Assembly: GCA_014529385.2 (NCBI GenBank)
Contig: CM043942.1
Location: 56,979,340-57,043,339 of the forward strand
DNA length: 64,000 nt
Source of the DNA: Adiantum capillus-veneris
Taxonomy: Eukaryota > Streptophyta > Polypodiopsida > Polypodiales > Pteridaceae
Direction: 5' to 3'
In this document: positions 1 through 10,580 of the stretch, one piece after another
Position numbering within the stretch: the first letter of the stretch is position 1
Layout: every line of letters starts with the position of its first letter
Translations under genes and position numbers: made by a program
The notes under the pieces: generated by a model
The model's input: the letters and a program-made list of their open reading frames with translations, nothing else
Databases searched by the model: none
What the model was told of the DNA's origin: nothing

Positions 1-128
1 GGTTGTTGTCCTAAGACAAGCTGTGGCCTTAAAACTCCTACTGGTCCTGGAGCATTTCCGTAATGTATCTAGGTGGAGTAGGTGCTTCTAGAACAGGTTG
101 TACATACCTCTCCCTAGAATTTTCCATG

Positions 129-1370
129 CTATAATAGCACTCTTCCCCGTATGGTTCGTCCATTTTCTCTCAATTTCACACCACTTCGGCTCTCCTGAAT
201 CAACCTTACAAGAGGAATCAACCTCTTGACCAAGTCACCGATAAGCTTTTCTTGATCAATAGGTGCCGTTGGCTTGGCAATGGACTCACTTATCTGTGAA
301 ACACTGTGCTGAGAGGATGTGTCATCTCCTTCACTCTTTAAGTCCTTTTCTTTGTATGCCTCACAGTTATCCACTAGATAAAGAGCTTCTTTGATCAACT
401 CGTTTAGCGTCATCCTCCTTATCATATGCAGATCCTTCTGAAGGCCCGCATGTCTCATTCCCTGGATAAAGATCAGCATCAATCCTGCTTGCGTAGGTAA
501 TTCCGCTCTCGGACAGAGCTTAACATATCTCTTGAGCCGTAATGATGCTTTGCGTACTGATTCATTCTCTTTCTGTTTGAATCTATGGATTTGCGAGACC
601 GTGTTGTGAGCAATGCCATTTGGCGAGAATTCTTCAATAAACTCCTCAAACAGCTCATCTAGGGTCTCAAAATCCCATTTTTCCACCGAGTCGAACCATG
701 TAGCTGCATCATCTTCTAGATTCAATCCAAATCCGGCAAACTGTGTCGCAAAATCTGAAACTTCCTCTGCTCTAATCACTCTTCTAAAAGCCACTACGTG
801 ATCTCTCGGATCTTTATCTCCGGAGTATTTTCTGTTTACCCATTTCTGGACTTGGGATGGTCTAACTCGTCGATTGTCTACAAGTCTAACCAGAGACTCT
901 CCCAATCCTTCTCTCGTTATCGCTCTTGAAGGGAATCCTGGTGGCTCTCTTCTTGGAATTCCTATAGGAATTCTCGTCTTTGGTGGAGGCATTTGTGGTC
1001 CTTCATTGACCAAATATCCACCTCTTTCTAGTACAATTTGTGGATTTGTGCTTTCTACAACTTTGTATTCTCGTCCATACTTGTCAACAACTATAGATCT
1101 CCATTGACAGTCAACTCCGTATGTGTACACATATAAGAGCTTGTAATCCGTTATCTCTTCTAGGTATGGATCTGAGCACCTATAAAGATTGACCTCGTTG
1201 TCATCAATGTTTCTATATAGTCCTTCACTCTCATGATCGATCATCCAAACTCTCTCAACAAGATGGGTCTTTATCAATTGCAAGTTTGGAAGATCCATTG
1301 TGGGAGGATATTCCTCTATCGTCGGGATCTCCAAGCTTGTGTAAGCTGCGTTTGAATCTAGGGTAGACAT
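129..1370 (-). CDS. gag: Gag protein of gypsy element (413 aa)
   Basis: This is an uninterrupted ORF starting at ATG. Gag proteins form the cytoplasmic particle that packages element RNA. A Retrotrans_gag-type core lies at about residues 170-345: a PSQVQKW start, a DPRDHV helix, an AATWF segment typical of plant gag cores, and a basic, leucine-rich second half with RLKRYVKLCP. The N-terminal 150 residues are acidic and proline-rich with no domain I recognise. No CCHC zinc knuckle is present before the TAG stop at 129-131, so a knuckle, if any, would be encoded farther left. A related but broken gag core (the same PSQVQKW and VIRAE motifs) occurs on the plus strand near 21640-21760. The intact frame suggests a fairly recent copy. 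Confidence 0.85.
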   Translation of the reverse strand: MSTLDSNAAYTSLEIPTIEEYPPTMDLPNLQLIKTHLVERVWMIDHESEGLYRNIDDNEVNLYRCSDPYLEEITDYKLLYVYTYGVDCQWRSIVVDKYGREYKVVESTNPQIVLERGGYLVNEGPQMPPPKTRIPIGIPRREPPGFPSRAITREGLGESLVRLVDNRRVRPSQVQKWVNRKYSGDKDPRDHVVAFRRVIRAEEVSDFATQFAGFGLNLEDDAATWFDSVEKWDFETLDELFEEFIEEFSPNGIAHNTVSQIHRFKQKENESVRKASLRLKRYVKLCPRAELPTQAGLMLIFIQGMRHAGLQKDLHMIRRMTLNELIKEALYLVDNCEAYKEKDLKSEGDDTSSQHSVSQISESIAKPTAPIDQEKLIGDLVKRLIPLVRLIQESRSGVKLRENGRTIRGRVLL

Positions 1371-3766
1371 GATTTCTAGGCTTAAGAGCTTTTTCTTGGT
1401 TCAAGTAGACTTAGTCCACTGTGTTCAAGTGCTTTGGTTAGGGAAAAGTCGAAACTATGTCCAAAACCGCAATCGTTTCGTCACAATTCTTGTAAATTGT
1501 CGCTTTTAGACACCCCTGACTTCCGGATGAATTTTGAGGCCTCAAACGACGTTTTTTTTTTCAAAGTTGAACTAAATGTTTCCATAGGCATACATTAAGT
1601 TCAAATTTTGCTCTAAGATCTGTAGAGCCGCTCTCAGGCTACGTTTTGATATAAAAACTTTTCCGATCCGATACCGTTTGTGAAAGTTATGGCCAAAACA
1701 GTGAAATGCAGTTTAGAATGGTCAAAATGAGTCCAAATTCAATTTTGAAAAAAGATTTGGGATCTCTGTGACACTGTGAACACTTCTGTGTGGTCAAAAG
1801 CACAGTTGGACCCTAAAACTGGCCTGGAGACATCCTCCGCGTAGTATGTTTATATGCTCAGAATTTAACAAAATTTGGTCCAGAGACTCCCCTTAAGTCC
1901 AGCAACACAATGGTATGCTCAGAATCTCATTTGGATTTAAAAATGGCCTTGAGACATCCTACGCGTAGGATGTCTTTTTGCTCAGAATGACTTGAAATTT
2001 TCACCCCAGCTTCTCCTTGATGTGCTGATCACAGTGGTGTGCTCATAGGTTGATTTGGAGTCCTAAATCAAGCTGAAGACATCCTACACGTAGGATGTCT
2101 TTTTACTCTGTTTCAGCTCAAACTTGCACTGTAGCTTCCCCTTGATGTGCTAAACTCACAGCTATTTTTACTTTTTGATTCTGACACCTATAGGGTGGTC
2201 AAATGATCAAGAATCTGTTTCAAAAGCCTGATGTCTGTTCTGATGAATTCCTAAGTCAAATCAGCTCCAAATTGGACCAAATTTGACTAGGAGGCTTGCC
2301 TAAGGCTATATGACAGCATGGTATGGTCACAGTAAAATTTTGGTTTCAGAATTATGCCTTAGACATCCTACGCGTAGGATGTCTAACTGCTCAGAATTAC
2401 CCCAAATTTGAACCACAGACTCTCCTTAAGGTGCTGATCACTGTGGTATGCTCAAAATTAAGTTTGGAGTGCAAAATCACACATATGTCATACTACGCGT
2501 AGGATGTCTTTTTGGCCTGTTTGACCCCAGACTTGACCCAAAGCTTCCCCTTGATGTCAGCAACCCAGTGGTATGCTTAGATTTGAGTTTGGATCTCAAA
2601 AGACCCAAATTTTAGCTGTTCTTGCCTTTTTCAGTCAAAAGTGTTAAAGTCCGCTTTGAACCCAATTTTCTCACCCAAATGAGGTGAAAACTCCCACATG
2701 CACTCAAAACATCATGTATAACATGCACATGAAGTCATCCTATGGTTTGGTCTCTAAAATTATGCCTTGGACACAATTTGGATAGGATGTCTGGCCATTC
2801 TCATCTTTTGGTCTTGATCTGTCAAAATTTGGTCAAACTTCCACTTTCTAGGTGAAAATAGGGTAAAATCTACCTTCTAAACACACTTGTAACCTCAGAT
2901 TTTCAAAATTTCCACCAGATCACCCTGTAGACATCCTACGCGTAGGATGTCTACTACTGATTTTTTCAGATTGAAGTGTCCCTGATGCTTCCTTATGCTC
3001 TCAGCAAGTGCAAGTATGCTTCACAATTGCAAAAACATGCAAAAATCACTCAATTAGGCCTTTGCTAAAATTTTGCGTTTTTTGACTCCACCTTTTGGCT
3101 TTTGGTCAACAAAAATAGGGAAAAACACCCAAGTCAATATGTTACTAGGGTAAAACCTACCCTCTTAACCCACTGGTGCAGTCAGAATTTTCAAAATTGG
3201 TCTCCAGAACCCCCTTGAGACATCCTACGCGTAGGATGTCTATGTTTACAAAATTGCAGGTTTTCTTCACAGAACCCTTGCAAATGCTCTTTTATATGCA
3301 CAACATCAGTTAGTCATACAAAAATATCCACAAAAACTTGTTTAATGCATTTTTACCCTCAAAAGCACACTTTTTCGTGATTTCAAATGCAATCAAGCAC
3401 TTTAGCAAATAATTCAATGATGAATAGCTCTAGATCAGAATCGAATCACTTACCTAAAGCTACTCCTACAAACCATATGGGGTTTTGCATCTATGAGTAG
3501 AAAAACGCTTCACTGCCACACACGGACTAGTAAACGCTTTTATCACCTCACAAATCACTCGACCACCAACAACTACTCTAATCCACATATCCTAACTAAA
3601 CCTATCTAGTCGCAGACCCTCGGCAAGACACACGCTTCCTGGCTATCCACTTGATCGCGGAATATCCTCTTCCGGATCCACTTAAGAAAAACGTTTTTTT
3701 TTAGCCGAAACTAAATCAAGCAACCATCACACAAGTGTTAGTAGGAAACCTACTTAGGTCCTTGTG
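1371..3766 (-). other. Long untranslated leader of gypsy element
   Basis: About 2.4 kb between the primer site and the gag start has no credible coding frame. It is built largely from diverged units of about 125 bp with recurring phrases such as CCCCTTGATGTGCTGA and GTGGTATGCTCAGAA, each tied to a copy of a palindrome. Long structured leaders occur in Athila/Tat-type elements. A role in packaging, dimerisation or translation of the RNA is possible but is inference. Confidence 0.7.
1828..3241. repeat. Array of eight 24-bp palindromes in ~125-bp and ~285-bp periods
   Basis: The unit is a perfect 24-bp palindrome: AGACATCCTACG followed by its reverse complement, with ACGCGT at the centre. Four copies are exact: 1952-1975, 2361-2384, 2929-2952 and 3218-3241. 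One has a single mismatch (2077-2100), two have about three (1828-1851, 2486-2509), and one keeps mainly its right half (2769-2792). Start-to-start spacings are 124, 125, 284, 125, 283, 160 and 289 bp, so a ~125-bp repeat alternates with a longer interval. Half-site relatives occur in the LTR near 4136-4155 and 4190-4200. Confidence 0.92.
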
Positions 3767-3784
3767 TCCCTGGCAGCGGCGCCA
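3767..3784 (-). promoter_or_regulatory. Primer binding site, tRNA-Asp-like
   Basis: On the minus strand the 18 nt just inside the LTR begin TGGCGCC and continue GCTGCCAGGGA. This matches the complement of the plant tRNA-Asp 3' end (TGGCGCCGTTGCCGGGGA, from memory) at 16 of 18 positions. The site lies 1 nt from the LTR end, as expected for a minus-strand primer site. Confidence 0.8.
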
Positions 3785-3785
3785 A

Positions 3786-4742
3786 TGTTGGACGGGAGAG
3801 ACTCACACACCCATGAAGTGCATACAAACACTACCTAGATCAACATAATGTCAATCGAGGACACAGATGACACGATAGGCACACGGAGGAAATCTCTTAA
3901 GCTTGTCAGGCTGAGACCATCCTACACATACAACACTCAGGAAGGCCAACTAAACCACAATCAAGAACCTCACTGCTCTCAACTACACCACCTAGCCACA
4001 TACACACATGCGGAAGGTAACTCACCTAATCATGCCAGATTCATACGAAACTTAAGGAACACTATCCCCTCACTAGGATACACCTGTCCATAAGCTTCTA
4101 CACTCAAAACCCTCACTCTAAACCCATCTGTGGAGAACGCGTAGGATGACAGAGCCGAATTTTGAAAGTGCCCGAAACTGAAATTTATGAGTACCTATGC
4201 GTAGCTTATGTCGCCACGATTCTATAGACTACTAGCACACAAAAAACAGACATCGTTTGATACACTTACGGCCACAAATAGCTAGTAGATACGTCGGCGT
4301 GTGCGCTTCGTCTCGCGTGGAATGCTTGGCGTTGTCGCGTAGCTCTCCTCGAGCCTACCGCAATGGTGCAATCGGATCTCCAATGTGTTGAGCGAGCCGG
4401 GCGTAACGGGAGGATGAAGCTCACACTCACTCTCTTTCTCTCTCACACACAGTAGACGGCAGCGCTAAAACTTTGATTATGATTAAAGTCCTTTTACAAA
4501 ATGACCTAGGTACCTTATATACTAAGGCTACCTTAGGTTTAACCAAAAATGGGGTTGAAAGGGTCAAATGGCTTTGTATTTACAATCTTGAAGTGCCATT
4601 GCACTCCGGCTTCTGAAACTAGAATAACTACTCATTACAAATGACGTTTATAGCCATAATCCGCAGCATTTCATAACTCGCAAAAGATAAGACTTTGGTA
4701 CGAAACTTGAGTTATGTTGTGTTGTTGACCCAGCGGTCAACA
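3786..4742 (-). repeat. 5' LTR of gypsy element (957 bp)
   Basis: In plus-strand reading the LTR starts TGTTGGAC and ends GGTCAACA, an imperfect inverted terminal repeat. The inner edge is placed by the primer site at 3767-3784. The outer edge is placed by abrupt resumption of chromovirus LTR sequence at 4743. The matching 3' LTR is outside the window, so the ends rest on termini and flanks only. The 81-codon plus-strand frame starting at 3848 is not supported as a gene. Confidence 0.85.
4513..4521 (-). promoter_or_regulatory. Putative LTR TATA box
   Basis: The minus strand reads TATATAAGG inside the 5' LTR. It lies about 730 nt before the LTR inner edge, upstream of a CT-rich stretch near 4425-4450. 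Transcription would start near 4485 if it is used. Motif and position are the only evidence. Confidence 0.5.
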
Positions 4743-4977
4743 CTTGGGTAGGGTTCCCACCTCAAGGTTATTCCTACCTTGCCTAAGATCCTAGGTAATA
4801 ACTTTTAACACTAACCTTTGGAGGTCTTGAATGAAGCTAACCCTAAGGTCTTTTGAGCTCCATTATGTGCACATGTCTATATTCTACCTCTTGTTCCCAT
4901 TCATCTCTGCAATATTAAATGATCAGTTTAATATGAGAAAGTCTTTTTGAAATAGGTAGATATTACATTTTATGACA
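4743..4977 (-). repeat. 3' LTR remnant of chromovirus copy 3
   Basis: About 235 bp align by eye with the end of the copy 2 LTRs (33070-33362 and 40130-40418), including the terminus TTTTATGACA. The polypurine-side sequence CTCTCTCTTGAAA follows immediately, as in copy 2. Confidence 0.85.
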
Positions 4978-5069
4978 TTACCTCTCTCTTGAAACCATAG
5001 TCGTCCTGGACTATGAGGTAGAGAAGATAAAGTCTTAGTCATTAGTCTACATTTCTTAGCGGATAGGCC

Positions 5070-7272
5070 ATCTCATTGGTTCGTTTTAAGATTTGGAAAG
5101 GACCATTGTATCTTTTTGATAATTTAGCATAATACTTTTGATAACGGGTAAGATTTTTGCTCGTAGTTTGCCTCAATTGAAAGCCTTGGGAAACTTGAGT
5201 AGGACCCAATCATTTTTCTTGAAGGCTAAGTCCCATCTGTGCTTGTCAATAGCAGCTTTTTGCCTTTGTTGGGAGATGGATATAGCCTCAATCTTTTGAA
5301 AATATTCTTGTAGGTCTCGGCTATACTCATCACCGCGAAGATCTTCCCATGTACCTTAAGTAGCAAGGGACTTTTTGGTCTTTCATCAATGATCTCAAAA
5401 GGAGTCTTCCCTGTATATAGTGTTATTGTACGCATACTCTATAAGGGGTAGGTACCTCTCCCATTGGGAACGTTGATCTACTTCCGTAACATAGGTCTTG
5501 AGTAGATCTAGAATCGTGAGGTTAGCTATTTCACTTTGGCCATCCGTTTGTGGGTGATAGACTGAAGAGAAATCTAGCCTTGTAACTAGATTCTCAAAGA
5601 GACCCTTCCAAAAATTATTGGTCATTTGAGGATATCTATCCGACACGATTGATGTTGGCAAGCCATGGTGTTTGAAAATTTGGGCTATAAAGAGGTTTGC
5701 CATTTGGTGCGCCTTAATAGTCTTTTTGACAAGTATAAAGTGTGTTTGTTTGCTAAACTTGTCGACTATTGTCCATATTTGCATATTCCCATGGATAGGA
5801 TTGGGTAATCCAAAGATAAAATCCATGGATATACTCTCCCATGGTGAATTAGGGATTGGTAATGGCTGGAGTACCCCAGGTTGCTTCCCTATATCATACT
5901 TTGTCTTTTGGCATACGATGCATTTTCAAACATACTCTTGTATGTCTACTTTTATGGTAGGCCAATAGAAGTATGTTTCTACTTCTCAAAGAGTAGGTTG
6001 CCCTCTATGCCCCGCATAGGGAGGAGCATGGGATTCATACATTACTTTGTCATGAAGAGAGTGAGTAACACATAGCCTATTGCCATGGAGAAGGTAACCA
6101 TCCTGCAAGGTGAATGGTTCTTCTTTCTTCCCTAAGGCAAGGGATGAAATTACATCCTTCAAATCGGGGTCAATAGCATACTCATCTATCATGGAAGATA
6201 GATCATTGTCAGTTGCTATGGACACCGCATTTCCCCTTGGTCATCATGATAGTGCATGGGCCACTTGATTGTGCTTGTGAGCAATATGAAAATTGAATTG
6301 TGAAAGAAAATTTTCCCACCTCATTTGTTTGTCGGAGAGCTTGGTTTGCGTCATGAAGTACTTAAGACTTTGGTGATCCGTTAGTAGGATCCCCAAAAGA
6401 TAGTGCTTCCATGTGTCAAGGGCATGTATGACAGCTAGCAACTCCTTTTCGTAGATGCCCAATACTCGCTCATCGGAATCGAGTCTTCGACTCTCATATG
6501 CTATGGCATGCCCTTCTTGAAGCAAGAGTGCTCCAAGGCAATCTCCACAAGCATCACATTGGACCTCACATGGTTTTGAGAGATCCGGCAATGTAAGCAC
6601 AGGTTGAAAAGTAAATTTTTCTTTGAGCTTCTCAAAAGCATTTTTTTCTTTGGCAATCCATATACTTAACATTCTACTTTGTCAAGTCATGTAATGGTCT
6701 TGCTATTTGTGAGAATATAGCTATGAAGCATCTATAGTATGCACACATACCAATAAAGCTTTTTAGCTCCTGTAGATTCCTTGGGTTATGCCATCCTTTT
6801 ATTACCTCTAACTTGGTTGGATCCATACAGATACCATCTTGCGAGATAATGTGACTTAAGTATTGAATCTCTTGAAGGAAAAATGCACTCTTCTTTTGAT
6901 TAATGACAAGTTTATTCTCCCTCAATGCTTGAAAAATTACCTAGAGATGTTGCTTATGCTCCTCAATAGATTTGGAGTAGATGATGATATCATCGCAGTA
7001 AACTTGCGGCAGGGTCTGAAGATTTTCTCCATTAAGCAGTTGAATGTGTCTAGAGAATTTGTCAAGCCAAAAGGCATGACAAGGTATTCATATAAAGACC
7101 AACATTGTGTGAATGTGGTCTTTACGATATCTTCATTCACTATCCTTATTTGATGATAGCCACTTTTAAGGTCAATCCTACTAAAGTAGGTCGAGCCTTG
7201 TAGCTTATCAAACAGATCTTCTACCCACAGTACAAGAAATCTTACTTTGATAGTGATCTAGTTTAGTGCTCT
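5070..7272 (-). pseudogene. pol: Chromovirus pol remnant (RT, RNase H, integrase)
   Basis: From 5' to 3' on the minus strand come an RT piece (about 7272-6680, including a [13 protein letters not shown]-type motif), RNase H (6672-6244, with VQCDACGDCLGALLLQEG and DHQSLKYF), the integrase zinc-binding region (about 6080-5880) and the integrase core (5826-5226, with MDFIFGLP, SDRYPQMTNNF and YHPQTDGQSEIAN). Frameshifts and stops separate the blocks, near 6930, 6673, 6240, 5985-5830 and 5430. The first RT motifs and the protease are missing. It cannot make a functional polyprotein. Confidence 0.88.
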
Positions 7273-8255
7273 GTCACATTAGCAAAAATATGAACCCCAA
7301 AAGGGCCTTGTAAGGATCCCTAATTTTAAGGGATTAAGGCAAAAAAATGTGTGTGATTTAGGAGAGAAGAGCATTCAATGAGGGTTTTCTCATAGGATTT
7401 TTTTAGGGTTGTCATAGGCTTTTTGTAGGCTGAAATAGAGCCTGGGGGGTATTAGGTACATTCTCTCTCTACCCAAAAGAGTGGTGGCCGTTATGACAAT
7501 AACTACCCTACCCCCTTTCTTTTGCCACATCATCAAGGGCGTCCATAACCCCCGCCCTTTTTCAAGAAAAATTCAAATAAACCTCATTTTTACTCAAAAC
7601 TTCTCCCCAACCTATATGCATACCCAAAAATCAAATTTTTCTCTCAAAATCTCACTGCTAGACCTGAAAAATGTCAAACTTTCCACCTTTTCTCAGTTCC
7701 CTCCAAAATCACTCCCCTCTCTCACACTCCTCTCCCTCTCTCTTCTCTCTTCTATTTTTCATCACAAACTCTTTCTCCTTCCCTCTCCTTGTTGCAGGTC
7801 CACTCCATAGCTCTACTGCAGCTCTCCATCCCATAGCTCTCCTCTCCACTCCGTAGCTCTGCAGCTCTCCATTCCATAGTTGTCCACTCCATAGCTCTCC
7901 TCTCCACTCTGTATCTCTGTTGTAGCTCTTCATACCATAGCTCTCTTGCTTGATGCCAACTTTATCCCCCTTTCCATGGAGCTAAGTGACATTACAAACC
8001 TCCCATCCGCAGCAAGATCTCCAAGTTCAAAAATGGTGTCTCTACATGTTCGACTGCCAAAGGACTTCGCACCCTTAAAACGTCAATACTTGTAAATTGC
8101 ACAACAACACCATGATACATGTCACACCAATGTGGACCTTTGGGTGCATGGTTGCCTCTACCCTAATGATCAATGTGTATTCAACATTCAATAGCCTTGC
8201 TTATTCTTACAATATGTAGAGAGGGGAGCAAGGTCTTCTTGGTGGACACTGCAAG
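7273..8255. other. Unassigned sequence between elements
   Basis: No protein family is recognised. The stretch is pyrimidine-rich between 7490 and 7970. Open frames there follow from CT-rich composition and show no domain. No LTR termini or target duplications were found. Confidence 0.5.
7800..7945. repeat. CCATAGCTCTC-type minisatellite
   Basis: Diverged repeats of phrases such as CCATAGCTCTCCTCTCCACTC and GTAGCTCTGCAGCTCTCCAT recur over about 145 bp. The unit length is irregular, roughly 10-45 bp. Confidence 0.65.
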
Positions 8256-9175
8256 TGATTGTTGACTATTGGAGCTAATAGCACACAATGGTCTTTGCAT
8301 CAATGCCAACTTCTTTCCCATACCACTAGTGGATTGCGCGAAAGGATCATTCATGCAGAGGAGGAAGTGCAAACTGCTAAGCTACACGTGGAAGAGAAAA
8401 ATGCTAAGATTGCAAAGCTTAAAGATAAGATCCTGCATCTTAAAAAGACGCCCTTAGGTGCAAGGAAACATAAGAGGAGCTTCTCATCCATAGAGACTTT
8501 AGCCCCCGAAGGCGATGCTCAAAAAATAAGGGTTACAACTACAAGTTGCATTTTGCTATGCTCCAATACATACTTTAAATTTCTTCTGTGGTAATGTTTT
8601 GTCCCTTCTTCTAGGAATTTTATCCAAGAGCTGTGTGGACACATCCAAGAGGATCGCATCCATTTGTTGAGTTTGTGCCTCAAGAAATCAGATGTCGTAG
8701 CCCGTTTACAAGCACCAAATATAGAACATTCTATTTCCTTGTCAATGAGGATCCCTCCTTGGAGGAGATGGAGATCCCGCATCTGGCAATGGGTGGGGTG
8801 CTGCCAAATAGTAAAGATCCCACGCCCGCCCCTATAGATGTCCAGAGTGAGCAAAGATTGCAAGCCGTCAAATATACCCACTTCTTGGAAGGGGAAATTG
8901 CAGTGAGAGAGCATATTTCTGGCACCTTCGAGGTGCCCGACCTCAACAATCGTGACCCAGCTGCAATACCCAAAGTGGAGATCAACTGCCTAAACAACAT
9001 AATGATTGAAGATGAAGAGTATCTATTCTTGTATGATCTGGAAAAGGCTTTTGGTGAGCGGTTAGATGAGTGCTTAAGCCTTATATGCACAAAGATGGAG
9101 TTCCCTCTTGATCCTGCACCAAAACATACAGATGACAAGTTGCTTCCATTAAGGGACTCTGTCAGAGCAAAGTAA
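8256..9175 (+). CDS. Possible gene remnant with two exon-like blocks, unknown
   Basis: Block 1 (8256-8594) encodes a heptad-like coiled coil (EEEVQTAKLHVEEKNAKIAKLKDKI) then a basic stretch. Block 2 (8615-9175) begins straight after an acceptor-like CTTCTTCTAG and encodes about 185 residues, acidic, with no domain I know. Neither block starts with ATG, so both would be internal or terminal exons. I could not identify a convincing donor between them. They are longer than most chance frames here, but a minus-strand frame also overlaps block 2 (8731-9138). This could be a decayed host gene or an element ORF. Confidence 0.25.
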
Positions 9176-9449
9176 AGTCACGAATGAGGAGTTTGTTGCA
9201 ATAGAAGCAGGATTGTTGCCAACCAAACTCCTATCCGCCCTGACTTGTCTGGTTCGCACAATCCCCGCACAGTTGATGAGAGCAAATCCTATATCAACCT
9301 TGAAGCCACACCAAGTATGGATGATGAGGATAACGCCTCGCATGAAATAAGGCCTCGTTCATGAGAGTAATACTCATCCTTTCTAGTCTTTGTTTCTTCA
9401 CAATTTGACACTCGTCTAGCTAGAGCACACACGTCAACTTTGATCCTAG

Positions 9450-10240
9450 CGCTACAAAATGTCAAAAATAACATATGAAAAACCATAATTTGGAAAAAAA
9501 AACTGACTACGCATTGTTGTAGCCTCATCATTAGGTGGTACACCATAAAAATGTACCATTGCCATTTGAAGCTTTCTCAAATCAACAAAAATATTATTTG
9601 ACATTGAGTAAGGAAATCCCTTGTCCACTCTGTCTGCACCGACGCTTGCATTGGTATGTTTTCTTACTCCTTTTGACCTCTTGGTAAAGGTGGATGAAGA
9701 CATTATCTCCTCTATGTGCAAATAGCCCCCTATTCAAAAGTACACATCCTAGTTCAAAGCCTTCTTAGCAAGATTGACCTTAAATGGTATAGGAAAAACA
9801 TTCTTAGTAATTCCTCTTTCCCTTAAAGCATCCTTAAGGAGACCATATAAGGCAACGTAGCCCTTAGTACTAATTCCCACTTCATCACAAGTGGCAATGT
9901 TGGACAAGAAAGATTGCCCAATTTTGTGCTTCTTGAAGGAGTCTGCAACTTCCTTTGTCACTTGGAGGAAGTGGTTTGCCTCTTTTGCAATCACCTCAAG
10001 CAGGCTAGTCTCTTTGAAAATGCAGTGTCCCCCTTGTGGATGTAGCAAAGCAGGTCACATGGCAACCACAACATGCTGTTGTCTTCAAAGCTCACAACAT
10101 ACTTGAGTATGTGCACATGCATATACTCAATGATGGTGTGAAAAGTGTCATTGTGGAGTTGCATAGGTTTTTGTAAATCGATTGTGCAAGTGAAGAAGCC
10201 GTGAAGATCATTGCGTCCAACGTATTTGGTGTCCTCTAGG
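9450..10240 (-). pseudogene. Degenerate coding sequence, unknown protein
   Basis: On the minus strand, a frame from about 10240 encodes a segment with HNDTFHTIIEYMHVHILKYV. It shifts by one base near 10030 into a frame with ANHFLQVTKEVADSFKKHKIG and GYVALYGLLKDALRERGI (to 9749). A third block follows at 9721-9452. Composition looks protein-like, with alternating charged and hydrophobic residues. I cannot name the family. Frameshifts and stops argue for a pseudogene. The upstream end runs into duplicated CT-repeat sequence at 10240. Confidence 0.35.
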
Positions 10241-10318
10241 AAAGAAGGAACCGCAAAAGGGGGGTGTGTGGCTCTTTTGATGATGTTGCTGCGTGGGAGG
10301 AGCATGTGTTGCCATGGT

Positions 10319-10374
<56 letters not shown>

Positions 10375-10450
10375 AGAAGGAACCGCAAAAGGGGGGTGTG
10401 TGGCTCTTTTGATGATGATGCTGCGTGGGAGAAGCATGTGTTGCCATGGT

Positions 10451-10514
<64 letters not shown>
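10240..10514. repeat. Tandem duplication ending in (TC)n microsatellites
   Basis: A unit starting GAAAGAAGGAACCGC and ending CCATGGTGA plus (TC)n occurs twice in tandem. Copy 1 is 10240-10371, with (TC)n at 10321-10371. Copy 2 is 10372-10514, with (TC)n at 10453-10514. The unique parts differ at only a few bases. All long frames here are repeat artefacts. Confidence 0.92.
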
Positions 10515-10516
<2 letters not shown>

Positions 10517-10548
10517 ATGGTGATAGACAAATAAGCATCTTATATACC

Positions 10549-10580
10549 CCCCCCCCCCCCTTTGCAAAAAAAAAAAAAAA
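10549..10580. repeat. Adjacent poly(C) and poly(A) tracts
   Basis: A run of about 12 C is followed by TTTGC and a run of about 14 A. It is low-complexity DNA with no other signal. Confidence 0.8.

Larger units (their letters stand above)
1..4742 (-). mobile_element. Ty3/gypsy LTR retrotransposon, 5' half (gag, leader, PBS, 5' LTR)
   Basis: Read on the minus strand, the element has a 957-bp 5' LTR, a tRNA-Asp-like primer site, a leader of about 2.4 kb and a gag ORF. Protease and pol should lie beyond the left edge. The LTR begins TGTTG and ends CAACA in plus-strand reading, with short inverted termini. The right edge abuts sequence matching the LTR of the chromovirus family seen elsewhere in the window (compare 33070-33362), so this element inserted into that LTR. 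The expected 5-bp target duplication, CTTGG if canonical, cannot be verified because the left end is outside the window. The long leader and this primer type recall the Athila/Tat group, but without pol the lineage is inference. Confidence 0.85.
4743..7272 (-). mobile_element. Chromovirus copy 3, truncated at both ends
   Basis: This is a minus-strand Ty3/gypsy chromovirus of the same family as 21881-30682 and 31800-40418. It keeps part of the 3' LTR (4743-4977), integrase, RNase H and most of RT. The 3' LTR is interrupted at 4743 by the gypsy element at 1-4742. The 5' side stops at about 7272 within RT motifs that are continuous in copies 1 and 2. A deletion near 5062 joins the region beside the LTR directly to the integrase tail, removing the chromodomain-like C-terminus. 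Its LTR remnant resembles copy 2 more than copy 1. Confidence 0.88.

Noticed and set aside
1828-3241. Spaced palindromes looked like a CRISPR array
   Set aside because: Spacing is 125-289 bp, spacers are related repeats, and the context is a plant retrotransposon leader.
3848-4093. 81-codon plus-strand frame inside the LTR
   Set aside because: It is within an LTR, on the strand opposite to the element, with no recognisable domain.
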